Part shown: positions 1 through 7,784 of the stretch, piece by piece
How positions within the stretch are numbered: the first letter of the stretch is position 1
How the letters are laid out: each line of letters opens with the position of its first letter
Source: Desulfobacterales bacterium
GTDB lineage: Bacteria; Desulfobacterota; DSM-4660; Desulfatiglandales; Desulfatiglandaceae
DNA: 32,469 nucleotides
Assembly: GCA_014382905.1 (NCBI GenBank)
Contig: JACNIU010000122.1
Coordinates: 1-32,469, forward strand
Direction: 5' to 3'
Program-made: the position numbers and the translations under genes
The notes under the pieces: generated by a model
The model's database searches: none
Told to the model about the DNA's origin: nothing
Seen by the model: the letters and a program-made list of their open reading frames with translations, nothing else

Positions 1-93
1 AATACGTTTTCAGTTTCCATGAAGAATGCATATCACATCCTTAACAACTTGTCAATAAATATGTCGGAGTAGAATTAATTGCAGAATATAAAT

Positions 94-121
94 AAAGCCC
101 CTTCGAAACCGGAGGGGCTTT
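94..121. terminator. Bidirectional intrinsic terminator-like hairpin
   Basis: A 9-bp perfect stem (AAAGCCCCT / AGGGGCTTT) closes a 10-nt loop. It is followed by a T-rich tail on the plus strand (TTTCTTATT), and on the minus strand the stem runs into TTTATTTATATT. It lies about 50 bp beyond the stop of the leftmost minus-strand gene, so it probably ends that transcript and may also serve a plus-strand gene left of the window. The remaining bases of 1-171 show nothing else recognisable. Confidence 0.75.
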
Positions 122-171
122 CTTATTCCCATGTGAGCGAATCCATCTTCCGGCAAGGGCTTGGCACCTCT

Positions 172-915
172 CTAAGATAAGTTCAGCAGTCCTGCTTTCA
201 TCTCTCTGCACCCTATCTCCATCAACGGCTTCAGATTTACGATATCAGCGCTATTATAGCGGATCAGGGTTTTTAGAGCCCTCTCATCCCCCCACTGGTA
301 TGCCCGCCAGAGCCGTACCGCTTCAAATCCGTCAATTCCGTCAATGTCTGCATCCCGGTTTATGCCAAGGTCCTTCTCGATCTTTTTCAGGCCGCCTGTA
401 TAACCCAGTTTCTTCAACAAGAACCTGAGATCAATGTGCGCTGCGGGCAGAGAAATATTGGGAAACCAACCTCGAATAAAGGGGAGATCAAAGGTGGCAC
501 CATTAAAAGTGATGACCAGATCATAACAGGCGATGGCCGTTTCAAAATCGTCCAGGTTGATCCCGTTCACAAAGGTCCGGACATCATTCCCGTCATAAAT
601 CCCGATAACAGTGATTTCATCAGCCCCCTGGTAATAGCCGCTCGTCTCTATATCCAAATATACGGCCTTATCTTTAAATGCGTCGAAGAGGCGCCACATC
701 TCACCCGGAGAAAGCCGTTTACTGAAAAAAGAGGCGTCTTCCTTATGTTTCAACGATGCCTCAAGTTCCTGAGCGATAAAATCATCCCGGGCCGGAGAAA
801 TGATTGTCTCCCCGTGATCGAGAAATGTTTGCCATGTGTGGATTCCCTGGTGCCAGAGCTTCTGTTCTGTCCTGGGGCCGATACCACGGATATGGATAAA
901 AGTGTGTTCGAGCAT
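172..915 (-). CDS. RNase H-like (DEDD) exonuclease domain protein with N-terminal HhH
   Basis: A 247-residue protein of the RNase_H_2 / YprB-like group, presumed to be a 3'-5' exonuclease on nucleic acid. Residues 6-24 (FIHIRGIGPRTEQKLW) look like a helix-hairpin-helix. The nuclease fold then shows the D-x-E motif (YLDIETSGY, D88 and E90), a second acidic motif (FNGATFDLPF) and a C-terminal motif (YNSADIVNL) that would supply the remaining metal-binding aspartates. All expected acidic positions are present, so it looks active. It follows the TIM-barrel gene by 10 bp and is probably co-transcribed with it. No clear Shine-Dalgarno precedes the ATG, which fits translational coupling. The true substrate cannot be told from sequence. 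Confidence 0.8.
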   Translation of the reverse strand: MLEHTFIHIRGIGPRTEQKLWHQGIHTWQTFLDHGETIISPARDDFIAQELEASLKHKEDASFFSKRLSPGEMWRLFDAFKDKAVYLDIETSGYYQGADEITVIGIYDGNDVRTFVNGINLDDFETAIACYDLVITFNGATFDLPFIRGWFPNISLPAAHIDLRFLLKKLGYTGGLKKIEKDLGINRDADIDGIDGFEAVRLWRAYQWGDERALKTLIRYNSADIVNLKPLMEIGCREMKAGLLNLS

Positions 916-925
916 GGTTCATTCA

Positions 926-1714
926 TTACTGCGCCTTGAATCCGGAGTCGGCGAGTAGTTGTTTCACCGTGTCAAGGTTTTCTCTTATCTCTTCCGGCTT
1001 GAGCTCCAGAGTAATGGTTCGATTATAGCCGATCAGGTGCAGATCCCGAAAGATCCCCTCAAAATCAATGGTCCCTTTCCCCAATGGTAGGTGGAGGTCG
1101 TCGACCGGCGTACTTCCCCCGAGATTGTCATGCAGATGGATATGTTTGATCCTTTCGGGGCACCGGCCCATGAATCCGAAGGACGTATTTTCTGTTGAAA
1201 GGAGTTCCGCGTGTCCCAGGTCGAGGGTTAAGTTTAAGCGTGGCAGGGCCTCCAAAACCGATGACAGATGGGTTGCATTCTCGCTCATGTTCTCAAGGCA
1301 CAGGGTAATGTCTGAATCGTCAGCGATCGTCAGGAGTCTTTTTAGCAACCCCACCTTGTATGCGATGGTATCGGGGCTCACAAAACGGGGATCCAGCCAC
1401 AGGTGGATCGTAAAAAGCCTCATGTCCAATTCGGGCATAATGGAGAGTATGTGCACCAGTTTTGGGAGATACCGGTTTTCTAAAGTTCGGATGTCGTTGG
1501 GGTCGCCTTCCCGGGGACCGTGGCAGAGATAATAGACCCCCAGTTCATTTTTGACAGCCTGATACTCGCCCTTATGAACCAGGAATCTGTCAGGATTCGT
1601 GATCGGGATCTCTGCAAATTGAAGCCCTAATTCATGGAGAAGGACCACATCATCTGGACTGCGGGCGGTACCGCCAAGGTGGATGTTACCCCTCTTTTTT
1701 TCAGCGATGTTCAA
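926..1714 (-). CDS. Sugar phosphate isomerase/epimerase-like TIM-barrel protein
   Basis: A 262-residue protein of the xylose isomerase-like / AP endonuclease 2 TIM-barrel superfamily. Candidate metal ligands fall in the usual strand-end motifs: CLENMSE, LDLGHAE, HIHLHDN and the C-terminal TLELKPEE. The opening IHLGGTARSPDDVV and the early barrel strands fit the family. The superfamily includes sugar epimerases, hydroxypyruvate isomerase and endonuclease IV, and the sequence alone does not separate these. The start codon is TTG (reverse complement of 1712-1714) with only a weak purine tract before it, so a slightly different start is possible. The downstream nuclease-like gene in the same operon leaves open a role in DNA repair rather than sugar metabolism. 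Confidence 0.75.
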   Translation of the reverse strand: MNIAEKKRGNIHLGGTARSPDDVVLLHELGLQFAEIPITNPDRFLVHKGEYQAVKNELGVYYLCHGPREGDPNDIRTLENRYLPKLVHILSIMPELDMRLFTIHLWLDPRFVSPDTIAYKVGLLKRLLTIADDSDITLCLENMSENATHLSSVLEALPRLNLTLDLGHAELLSTENTSFGFMGRCPERIKHIHLHDNLGGSTPVDDLHLPLGKGTIDFEGIFRDLHLIGYNRTITLELKPEEIRENLDTVKQLLADSGFKAQ

Positions 1715-1728
1715 TCTCTCAATCCCAT

Positions 1729-1878
1729 CCGCAGATTACCCCAGTACGATTTGCCGAACCTACGGGGCAGGCGCAGATTACCGCAGATTATTTAAATGGT
1801 TCATCCACGCATTCAATCAACAATCAACAATCCAAGGGTCCTCAATTCCTCAATATTCAATATTCAATTTTCAATACC
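1729..1878. repeat. Degenerate intergenic tandem repeats (7-base period)
   Basis: The gap between the TIM-barrel and aminopeptidase genes holds three copies of GCAGATTA (1731, 1772 and 1782), units of TCAACAA around 1817-1832, and units of TATTCAA/TTTTCAA at 1854-1878. The dominant period is 7 bases. The last unit supplies the TGA stop codon of the aminopeptidase gene (reverse complement of 1871-1873). Confidence 0.75.
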
Positions 1879-3070
1879 TAAACATCCCGTTTTCGTAAAC
1901 CACCACCTGTTCACCGGAACGAAGGTGGGCCGTAACGGTCTTTTTTTCGGTATTTACGAGATCCCAGTGGAGTGCGGAATCGTTGAACCCCAGTTTGGCC
2001 TTCATCTCTTTCGTGAGCGTGGCGGGGTCTCCGTCATAGGTATCTGTGTACGATGAGCCGACAGCAAGGTGACAATTTCCATAGCGGCCCCCGTAGTTTT
2101 CGTCGTAAAGGGTGCTGGCCATAAACCTGTTTATCTTGGAGAAGCGTTTATCTGTGAGAGAAAATTCCCCGATCCTGCGGGCGCCTTTATCCATGCTCAA
2201 CTGTTTGTTGGTAAAGGCGTCTCCTTTTTTGGCAGTTGCCTTGGACACCAACCCTCTCTTGAATGTGAGCCGGACGCCCTCCACAAGATTTCCGCTCCGG
2301 AAAGAAGGCTGGTTGGCAAAATAGGTGCCTTCGGTTCCCCTCCAGTCAGGTGAGATAAAAAGCTCAAAGCTGGGAATATTGTGGCCGGATATCCCCACCC
2401 ATTTTCGCGTATCCCCCGGGGTTATTCTCAGGTCGATCCTTTCTGATTCGATATGGTAGTATTCCACCTTCATGCTGTTCATCCATCCCTTGATGGCCAT
2501 GGCGTCCTTGTACACGTCCTTCCATGCCCCAACCGGGTCGGGTTTATTGAGGTAGCACGCCTTTACGATCTGGTTGGTGTACCGTTTCAGAGAAAGTCCG
2601 GCCTTTTTTGCCAATTCCTCTGTGGGCATCATGCAGAGGGTCCAGCCCAAGTCGCCCTGCTCCTCTCTCTTTCGCATGATGTCACGAAGCGGCTTCATTG
2701 CCACGGCGACCTTGCCGATCCTTTTGGGATCAATGTCAGATAGGTGGGTGAGGGAGGCCGGGGAATGGAGATATATTCTCCCGTTGATGTTCTCGTAGAG
2801 GTCGTCCTGCCACGATCCCCTAAAGACAAGCTGCCTGTTGTTGGCCTTCTTGTAGAAGTTATGTTCCATTACAGGCGACAATCCCGAGCGCATCACCGGA
2901 TTCATCCCCATATCTAACAACTTTCCCTGAAGGATCTCGGCTAAATGAACGGCCGGAAGATCAAATTGAACCAGTACAACGTCCCCCCTTTTAAATCTTC
3001 CGTTCCTGGCGGTCTTCAATCCCCACAGCAACACATCCGCGTACTTGTCCAACTGTTTCTTTGACAGCAT
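1871..3070 (-). CDS. Aminopeptidase, M29 (thermophilic aminopeptidase) family
   Basis: A cytoplasmic metallopeptidase of about 399 residues that would remove N-terminal amino acids from peptides. It matches M29 proteins (AmpS / aminopeptidase T type) in length and architecture. The N-terminal part carries RGDVVLVQFDLPAVHLAE. The C-terminal catalytic part has GEFSL (Glu ligand), a histidine followed by a tyrosine in NCHLAVGSSY, and ALHWDLV with the final His and Asp ligands. All expected dinuclear metal ligands appear present. Two in-frame ATGs lie at 3076 and 3070. GGGAGG directly abuts the first and sits 6 nt before the second, so 3070 is preferred. The stop codon lies in an intergenic repeat unit, so the last few residues may be recently acquired. 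Confidence 0.85.
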   Translation of the reverse strand: MLSKKQLDKYADVLLWGLKTARNGRFKRGDVVLVQFDLPAVHLAEILQGKLLDMGMNPVMRSGLSPVMEHNFYKKANNRQLVFRGSWQDDLYENINGRIYLHSPASLTHLSDIDPKRIGKVAVAMKPLRDIMRKREEQGDLGWTLCMMPTEELAKKAGLSLKRYTNQIVKACYLNKPDPVGAWKDVYKDAMAIKGWMNSMKVEYYHIESERIDLRITPGDTRKWVGISGHNIPSFELFISPDWRGTEGTYFANQPSFRSGNLVEGVRLTFKRGLVSKATAKKGDAFTNKQLSMDKGARRIGEFSLTDKRFSKINRFMASTLYDENYGGRYGNCHLAVGSSYTDTYDGDPATLTKEMKAKLGFNDSALHWDLVNTEKKTVTAHLRSGEQVVVYENGMFRY

Positions 3071-3114
3071 GCCCATCCTCCCTTATGTTGATTCTGACTT
3101 ACGATGGCTTTGTT

Positions 3115-3534
3115 CTACGCTATATTCAGCATGGCGCTTCTAATCTCTTTTCTGGGGAGTTGAGAGCAGACCTTGCCGTTCAAGTATAAACCGAGCCCGA
3201 GAACGCTGTTGTCTCCGATGACAAGGATTACATAGCCGTTATCGAGCGGTAGATCAACATGAATTTTTTCACCCCCTAAGAGGGCCTGCAACTGGGCCCT
3301 GTCTATCTGCAGCTTCGCCCGGGTGGCAAACCGGCCAAAAGTCTGGATGAACCGGGTGGTCGGTTTTATAAAGCTACCCACCCGCTGGAAGGCCCTCAGC
3401 CCCACCTTTGATACCTTGAGCTGTGAGGCGGATCCTATCAGGTACGTAGATTTTATCAGAAACCAGTTCTTTTTTGTTTCAAACAACAGATAGCCGGCAA
3501 AGCGCACCTGATGTATCCCGAACCGATGCTCCAT
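3115..3534 (-). CDS. PUA-like domain partner of NOL1/NOP2/sun RNA methyltransferase
   Basis: A protein of about 139 residues resembling the stand-alone PUA-like RNA-binding proteins linked to the NOL1/NOP2/fmu methyltransferase family (COG3270-like). Its start, MEHRFGIHQVRFAGYLLFE, and its end, LDNGYVILVIGDNSVLGLGL, have the short beta-rich pattern of a PUA fold with a glycine-rich turn. It directly follows the methyltransferase gene, the place where related proteins carry a fused C-terminal RNA-binding domain. The open frame extends upstream to 3657, overlapping the methyltransferase by about 100 bp. ATG 3534 avoids that overlap, while a TTG at 3573 would keep a preceding helix. A split gene, ancestral or by frameshift, cannot be excluded. 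Confidence 0.6.
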   Translation of the reverse strand: MEHRFGIHQVRFAGYLLFETKKNWFLIKSTYLIGSASQLKVSKVGLRAFQRVGSFIKPTTRFIQTFGRFATRAKLQIDRAQLQALLGGEKIHVDLPLDNGYVILVIGDNSVLGLGLYLNGKVCSQLPRKEIRSAMLNIA

Positions 3535-3556
3535 GTATGAAAAAAGATGGTGCCGG

Positions 3557-4462
3557 TCATCTTCTCCTGCCAATGCTGGCCATGAAGAAGCCCACTGAAT
3601 TGATCCGGTGGGGATAGAACCTGACCGCTCTTGCGAGTCGTTTGTCATATTTTTCATCTTTCCATTCTGTTATTCCGGGTTCAATATCGAAAGCCACGTC
3701 GATCGGAAGCAACTCTGCGTCCCTCTCATTCAACAATACGTTCACGACAGATTCATTCTCTTCAGGATTGTAGGTGCAGGTGGAATAAAGCATTTGACCA
3801 TTCTCCTTGAGGAGATCGAATCCCCTTATTATGATTTTTTTCTGCAGGTCAGGGAGCTTTACCTTCCCTTTATCCTCCCTGTATATGGCCTCATCTTTTG
3901 TTTTCCTGAATTGCCCCTCGCATGAGCAGGGGACATCGGCCAGGACATAGTCGAAACGTTGCTTCAATGGGAATTCCTGCGCCTGGTAACCGGTTACAAC
4001 TGCATTCAGCACACCTAACCTTGCAAGGGTGTGCCCCAAGGACATGTGTCGACTGATATAAAGATCATTGGAGATAATCAGACCGGTGTTGTTCATAAGC
4101 TGTGCGCAATGTGCGCTCTTTCCGCCGGGTGAAGCGCACATGTCAAGGAGGTAAGAATCCTCTCTGGGGGCCAGGACGAGGGTGGCGATGGCAGAGGTCA
4201 GGGCCTGGGGATGGATATAGCCCAAGAAGTACTCCAGCAGGTTCCCGGGGGAGGCCAAACCGGGCGCAAGACAGAGGGTATCATACCTCTGGGAGACCCG
4301 TGTCACCCGGATTCCTTTTTCCTCCAGTAAGTGCATTAACGACACTGGTTCGATCAGCAGGCTGTTTATTCTGATATGGGTGGGGATAGAGGTGTAGAGA
4401 CTCTCCTGAAAGAGAGAAAATTCAGGTATTATTTCAGAGTACTCTTCAAAAAGACCTGTCAT
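3557..4462 (-). CDS. NOL1/NOP2/sun family RNA m5C methyltransferase
   Basis: A 301-residue S-adenosylmethionine-dependent enzyme predicted to make 5-methylcytosine in rRNA or tRNA. The sequence shows an N-terminal RINSLL segment, the SAM-binding motif LDMCASPGGKSAHCAQ, motif IV VLADVPCSCEGQFR with the Pro-Cys used to release product, and motif VI LYSTCTYNPEENE with the catalytic Cys. The family-typical end, RFYPHRINSVGFFMAS, closes the catalytic domain. The usual C-terminal RNA-binding extension is missing and is encoded by the next gene. Which RNA and which cytosine are modified cannot be told here. Confidence 0.9.
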   Translation of the reverse strand: MTGLFEEYSEIIPEFSLFQESLYTSIPTHIRINSLLIEPVSLMHLLEEKGIRVTRVSQRYDTLCLAPGLASPGNLLEYFLGYIHPQALTSAIATLVLAPREDSYLLDMCASPGGKSAHCAQLMNNTGLIISNDLYISRHMSLGHTLARLGVLNAVVTGYQAQEFPLKQRFDYVLADVPCSCEGQFRKTKDEAIYREDKGKVKLPDLQKKIIIRGFDLLKENGQMLYSTCTYNPEENESVVNVLLNERDAELLPIDVAFDIEPGITEWKDEKYDKRLARAVRFYPHRINSVGFFMASIGRRR

Positions 4463-4484
4463 GCCTGACCTGGATAACCTGGAA

Positions 4485-4708
4485 GTGACTAAAGTGACTA
4501 AAATGAACTAAAGTGACTAAAATGAACTAAAGTGACTAAAGTTCACGTTTCACGCATCACGTTATAAGAAATTGTCGGACGGTGGAAGGCGATTTATCGC
4601 TGCCGGTGGGCAACTCCTTTTGCGGGACTCACTTTAGCTCATTGCGTTACGAGTTGCGGGTTTTTGACCTCTGGCCTCTGACTTCTGACCTCTGACCCAT
4701 GACCTCTG
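4485..4708. repeat. Intergenic tandem repeats: GTGACTAAA array and TGACCTC heptamer array
   Basis: Two arrays lie upstream of the methyltransferase gene. At 4485-4541, GTGACTAAA units alternate with ATGAACTAAA units. A short TCACG series follows near 4543-4561. At 4665-4708 there are about six degenerate copies of TGACCTC with an exact 7-base period. Neither encodes an evident gene and neither has the repeat/spacer geometry of a CRISPR. Confidence 0.85.
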
Positions 4709-4713
4709 TCTTG

Positions 4714-4917
4714 TTAGTCACTTGCTTTGAAGGCGTCAACCGCGTCCTCTCTGGATTCATAGATGCCAAATAGCTGGTTAAAACCCATTAACTTGAAGAG
4801 CGAGTCCACGGGATCAGTAATGCAGCAGAATTCACGAACAAATCTGCGTGCCCTCGAGAGTTCGGTCAGATTGCTCGGCATATCTAATTCCAATTTTTTA
4901 CTCCCCTTCCTCATCAT
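4714..4917 (-). pseudogene. Vestigial fusion of RsbW N-terminus and STAS C-terminus
   Basis: A 67-residue reading frame made of two unrelated family fragments. Residues 9-31 (LELDMPSNLTELSRARRFV and on to EFC) match the N-terminal strand and helix of RsbW-like anti-sigma kinases. From residue 37 (VDSLFKLMGFNQLFGIYES) it matches the C-terminal helix of STAS anti-sigma antagonists. The intact STAS protein nearby ends in the parallel FELTRLHRIFGIYEDSDAAV. The ATP-binding motifs and the STAS phospho-serine loop are both absent. The simplest reading is an inverted paralogous rsbW-STAS pair that lost its middle by deletion, joining the ends in frame. It could still be translated, and a novel small protein cannot be excluded. 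Confidence 0.6.
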
Positions 4918-5230
4918 CAGACCTGGTAGAACGATTTCGCCATTTCATTACGCCAGAGTTGCGAGGGCAGTATAGGGTAGTTCCTTATTCTTTGTCAATT
5001 CTCCATTGCTTCACAGGCTCTTTTGATGATAAGATGCTTGCACTTGCAAGCTCCAAAAGAATCTAAAAAATTAGGATGGATGGGCTCGTAAAAAGCCGGG
5101 AAAAAGGATTTTTTTGCGACACTTTTTTTCGTGGGCTCCGCCTCAGGATGACGTTACCCTCTTGGGGATAGAGTTCAAAGGGGAATCAGAATAAGGGCTT
5201 GCGCAAGCCCTAAGAGAGAGGATGGTTATT
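4918..5230. other. Intergenic region upstream of the rsbW-like gene
   Basis: About 310 bp without a convincing gene. It contains a perfect inverted repeat GCTTGCA-CT-TGCAAGC at 5033-5048, an AT-rich stretch with GGGCTCGTAAAAAGCC near 5083-5098 that looks like the end of a degraded repeat, and a perfect 16-bp palindrome just before the next gene. No promoter with both boxes is clear. Confidence 0.5.
5195..5210. promoter_or_regulatory. Perfect 16-bp palindrome upstream of rsbW-like gene
   Basis: GGGCTTGCGCAAGCCC is a perfect palindrome with no loop, ending 20 bp before the chosen ATG and next to the ribosome binding site. It could be an operator for a dimeric regulator or a short hairpin in the mRNA leader. 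No other copy was seen in the window. Confidence 0.45.
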
Positions 5231-5689
5231 ATGAATCTCAGGAGCGTCAAATTCGTTATTGATAGCAACCTGGAAAATGTTACTCTTGTTGGAATGTCAG
5301 TGAATAGACTTTGTTCATCCGCATCCTTCTCCGATATCGATTGCTATAGTATCGAGCTTTGTGTGGTGGAAGCCGTCACCAATAGTATCAGGCATTCCTA
5401 CGGCGGAGAGCACGGGCACGAGGTAAAGGTCGTCTTTACACTTACACAGGAGGATGTTATCCTTGATATTTATGATAACGGCCCACCCATGAATCCGGAA
5501 CTGTTGGATAAGGCGGATATCATGTCTTCCTGCGATGATCGTAGAGGTATTGAGTGTATCCCGGAAGGTGGAAGGGGCTTAGGCATTATAAAGGCAATTA
5601 TGGACGCTGTTGCCTACGGATCGGAGAAGGGAGAGAATCGGCTGACCATGAGAAAGAAACTTCCTGAGAAGGGGGAATCGGTTGAGTAG
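5231..5689 (+). CDS. RsbW/SpoIIAB-like anti-sigma serine kinase (HATPase)
   Basis: A GHKL-fold ATP-binding protein of 152 residues, the kinase arm of a partner-switching pair. The N-box VVEAVTNSIRHSY, the ATP-lid motif DIYDNGPPM and the glycine-rich GGRGLGIIKAIMD are present in order, so ATP binding looks intact. In the known families such proteins sequester a sigma factor or another target and phosphorylate a STAS antagonist, and the STAS gene follows 39 bp downstream. The chosen ATG 5231 lies 9 nt after GAGAGG. An upstream ATG at 5222 directly abuts that site and is less likely. No sigma factor gene is adjacent, so the target is unknown. The final codons and stop run into a GTTGAGTAGTTGAGTTG repeat-like stretch. 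Confidence 0.85.
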   Translation: MNLRSVKFVIDSNLENVTLVGMSVNRLCSSASFSDIDCYSIELCVVEAVTNSIRHSYGGEHGHEVKVVFTLTQEDVILDIYDNGPPMNPELLDKADIMSSCDDRRGIECIPEGGRGLGIIKAIMDAVAYGSEKGENRLTMRKKLPEKGESVE

Positions 5690-5728
5690 TTGAGTTGTGA
5701 TTAAATTGTTACGAAGGGAGGCAAGAAG

Positions 5729-6061
5729 ATGAAAATACTGGAAGAGAAGATCAATGACATTGACGTGTTGAAACTTGATGGGCGATTGGACGCCTCCTCG
5801 GCCAAGGATATCAAGGAGAAGGTCAATTACCTGGTCAAGGAAAACCGTGTGAGGCTCGTTATTGATATGGGTGCCGTGGATTTCATAGATAGTTCGGGAC
5901 TTGGCAGTCTGGTTTCCGCCCTTCGTTCAGTAAACAAGTTAGGAGGAGACATAAAAATTTCCGCCCTTAAGGATCAGGTGCGTGCGATTTTTGAATTAAC
6001 ACGATTGCACCGCATTTTCGGGATTTACGAGGACAGCGATGCCGCTGTAAAGAGCTTTTAG
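5729..6061 (+). CDS. STAS-domain anti-sigma factor antagonist
   Basis: A 110-residue single STAS domain of SpoIIAA/RsbV type. The signature loop DFIDSSGLGSLVSALR (about residues 51-66) carries the conserved Ser55/Ser56 pair that contains the phosphorylation site in this family. The protein begins MKILEEKINDIDVLKLDGRL and ends in the typical amphipathic helix IFELTRLHRIFGIYED. A strong GGGAGG lies before the ATG. It is presumably the substrate of the kinase encoded immediately upstream. Its stop codon overlaps the stop codon of the convergent symporter gene by 2 bp. Confidence 0.9.
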   Translation: MKILEEKINDIDVLKLDGRLDASSAKDIKEKVNYLVKENRVRLVIDMGAVDFIDSSGLGSLVSALRSVNKLGGDIKISALKDQVRAIFELTRLHRIFGIYEDSDAAVKSF

Positions 6062-7599
6062 TCGATCTCGAAATGGGCAGGAAGTTGTTCCGTTCTATCC
6101 GGGTTAGGTGGCGTTTTTTTTGAAAACGTCAAGAGACTCAGGCCGAAACCGACTACGAGGAGGGTGATGGTCCCGATAACGCCGATCATCCGGGCATGCA
6201 AGGCACATTCCATCCAGTCCCACTGATCCGGCAGGTTGCGGGCAAAAGTGGCCCAGACAATGCTGGCAATGCTAACGATGACAGCAACAACGGCCTGCCA
6301 GCGTCTTACCCAGTGAAACGAGATCCCTAACAGGAATAATCCAACAAGCCCGCCGCCTGCTATTCCTGCCAACTGCCAGCCGGTCTCCAGTGCGGTCTGG
6401 ACCTGAGTCATGGCGAGACCGGTGACGGTGCCTAAAATTCCCCAGAAGATAGTGAAGATCCTGAGCATCTTAATGCATTCTCTGTCATCCGCGTCACTGT
6501 TTAGATATTTTTTGTAGAAGTCAAGCAATGAAAGAGTGGACACGCAGTTGAGGGATGAATCTATGCTGCTCATGGCCGCTGCAAAAATAGCGGCGATGAT
6601 GAGGCCCCGGACCCCCGCGGGGAATTGTGTTGCAATAAAGTAAGGATATATCTTATCGCCCATAAGCGGACCTTCTAATGAGGATGGGAGTTGATCGGGA
6701 TGAACAGAATAATATGCAAACAGGGCTGTGCCGATCAAAAGAAAAAGGGCGGATATCGGTATATAGGCGAGGGCTGCGGTCCATACAGAGCGTGAGGCCT
6801 CCCTAATGGAGCGTGTTACCTGATATCTCTGCACATAGTTCTGGTCGACTCCGAAATTCCTCAAGTTCTCTATGATGCCATACAATACCACCACCCAGGC
6901 GGTGGGCTGGATCAGGTCAAACGTCCAGCTCCCGAGAGAGAATTTGTTCTGTTCTCGTGCAATGGCGAACAGTTGGCCGGGACCCTCGGGCAAGCCGGAG
7001 AGCAGAATGATGATGGAAACAACGGCCCCTCCGAAAAGGATGATGACCTGGATGACGTCGGTCCAGATCACTGCCTCGATACCGCCGAGTACTGTATATA
7101 GTGTCACCCCAACACCTGTAATGATGATGATGGTTGCGTATGACCAGCCTGTCAGGTGATGCAGAACAAGCGACACCAAGAACAGAATCATCCCGATACG
7201 GGCTAAGGAGCCTAACATAAAGCTGATGCTGCCATAAACCCGTGCCCATGCACCGAACCGCTGCTCTAAGTATTCATAAGCCGACACCTTTACCCTTTTC
7301 CTGTAGAGAGGGATAAAATAGAGAGATGCAACGATCGCGGCGATAGGAAGCGTAAGGGAAAATACAAAGACATCCCAGTTAAAATTATACGCCTGGCCAG
7401 GATATGCTAAAAACGTTATGCTGCTGACAAAGGTGCCAAGTATGGATAGCCCTACGGCCCAGCTCGGGAGTCTCCCATCCGCAATCATAAAGCCTGAAGC
7501 GGTATTACTTCTCTTGCGGAAATAGGCGCCGAAGAGTATAACGCCTATGAAATAGAGTCCCAGAATCAATTTGTCGATGAGAAGAAATTGCGTTTGCAT
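6058..7599 (-). CDS. Sodium:solute symporter family (SSS) transporter
   Basis: A membrane protein of about 513 residues with roughly 13 hydrophobic segments, typical of the SSS/SLC5 family that couples Na+ entry to solute uptake. The N-terminal segment KLILGLYFIGVILFGAYF, the GLSILGTFVSSITFLAYPGQ region (Na+/substrate-site helix) and IIAAIFAAAMSSIDSSLNC are family hallmarks. The solute cannot be assigned. The open frame runs to 7644, but the ATG at 7599 has GGAG 7 nt upstream and begins just before the first membrane helix. The gene stands alone and converges on the STAS gene with overlapping stop codons and no terminator between them. Confidence 0.85.
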   Translation of the reverse strand: MQTQFLLIDKLILGLYFIGVILFGAYFRKRSNTASGFMIADGRLPSWAVGLSILGTFVSSITFLAYPGQAYNFNWDVFVFSLTLPIAAIVASLYFIPLYRKRVKVSAYEYLEQRFGAWARVYGSISFMLGSLARIGMILFLVSLVLHHLTGWSYATIIIITGVGVTLYTVLGGIEAVIWTDVIQVIILFGGAVVSIIILLSGLPEGPGQLFAIAREQNKFSLGSWTFDLIQPTAWVVVLYGIIENLRNFGVDQNYVQRYQVTRSIREASRSVWTAALAYIPISALFLLIGTALFAYYSVHPDQLPSSLEGPLMGDKIYPYFIATQFPAGVRGLIIAAIFAAAMSSIDSSLNCVSTLSLLDFYKKYLNSDADDRECIKMLRIFTIFWGILGTVTGLAMTQVQTALETGWQLAGIAGGGLVGLFLLGISFHWVRRWQAVVAVIVSIASIVWATFARNLPDQWDWMECALHARMIGVIGTITLLVVGFGLSLLTFSKKTPPNPDRTEQLPAHFEID

Positions 7600-7694
7600 C
7601 GGAACACTCCAATCCGGTCCTGTCCGAGAACTTAACCCAAGCATTTCTCGGAGTCAATTGGATCTTTGGATTGATGATTACGGGTTACGGGTTT

Positions 7695-7776
7695 ATCCAG
7701 TATCCAGTATCCAAAAACCAGTATCCAGAAACCAGTATCCAAAAACCAGCATCCAGTATCCAGCATCCAGCATCCA
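7695..7776. repeat. CCAGTAT/CCAGCAT heptamer array
   Basis: About eleven degenerate copies of CCAGTAT, CCAAAAA, CCAGAAA and CCAGCAT with a 7-base period fill the gap between the symporter and glycosyltransferase genes. The array ends 8 bp before the glycosyltransferase ATG. It stays open in the frame of that gene, so it would be translated from an upstream start. A second short array of the same kind occurs at 9079-9110. Confidence 0.9.
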
Positions 7777-7784
7777 ATAACAAA

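Noticed and set aside
3115-3657. Full 180-codon frame for the PUA-like protein
   Set aside because: Its first 28 codons lie inside the methyltransferase gene and show no resemblance to the family, so a downstream start is preferred.
7616-7644. Upstream start of the symporter and possible type C element
   Set aside because: Only 11 bases match the type C end, there is no partner repeat, and the ATG at 7599 has the better ribosome binding site.
7695-7776. Possible CRISPR array
   Set aside because: Units are only 7 bases, degenerate and without spacers, and no cas gene is present in the window.
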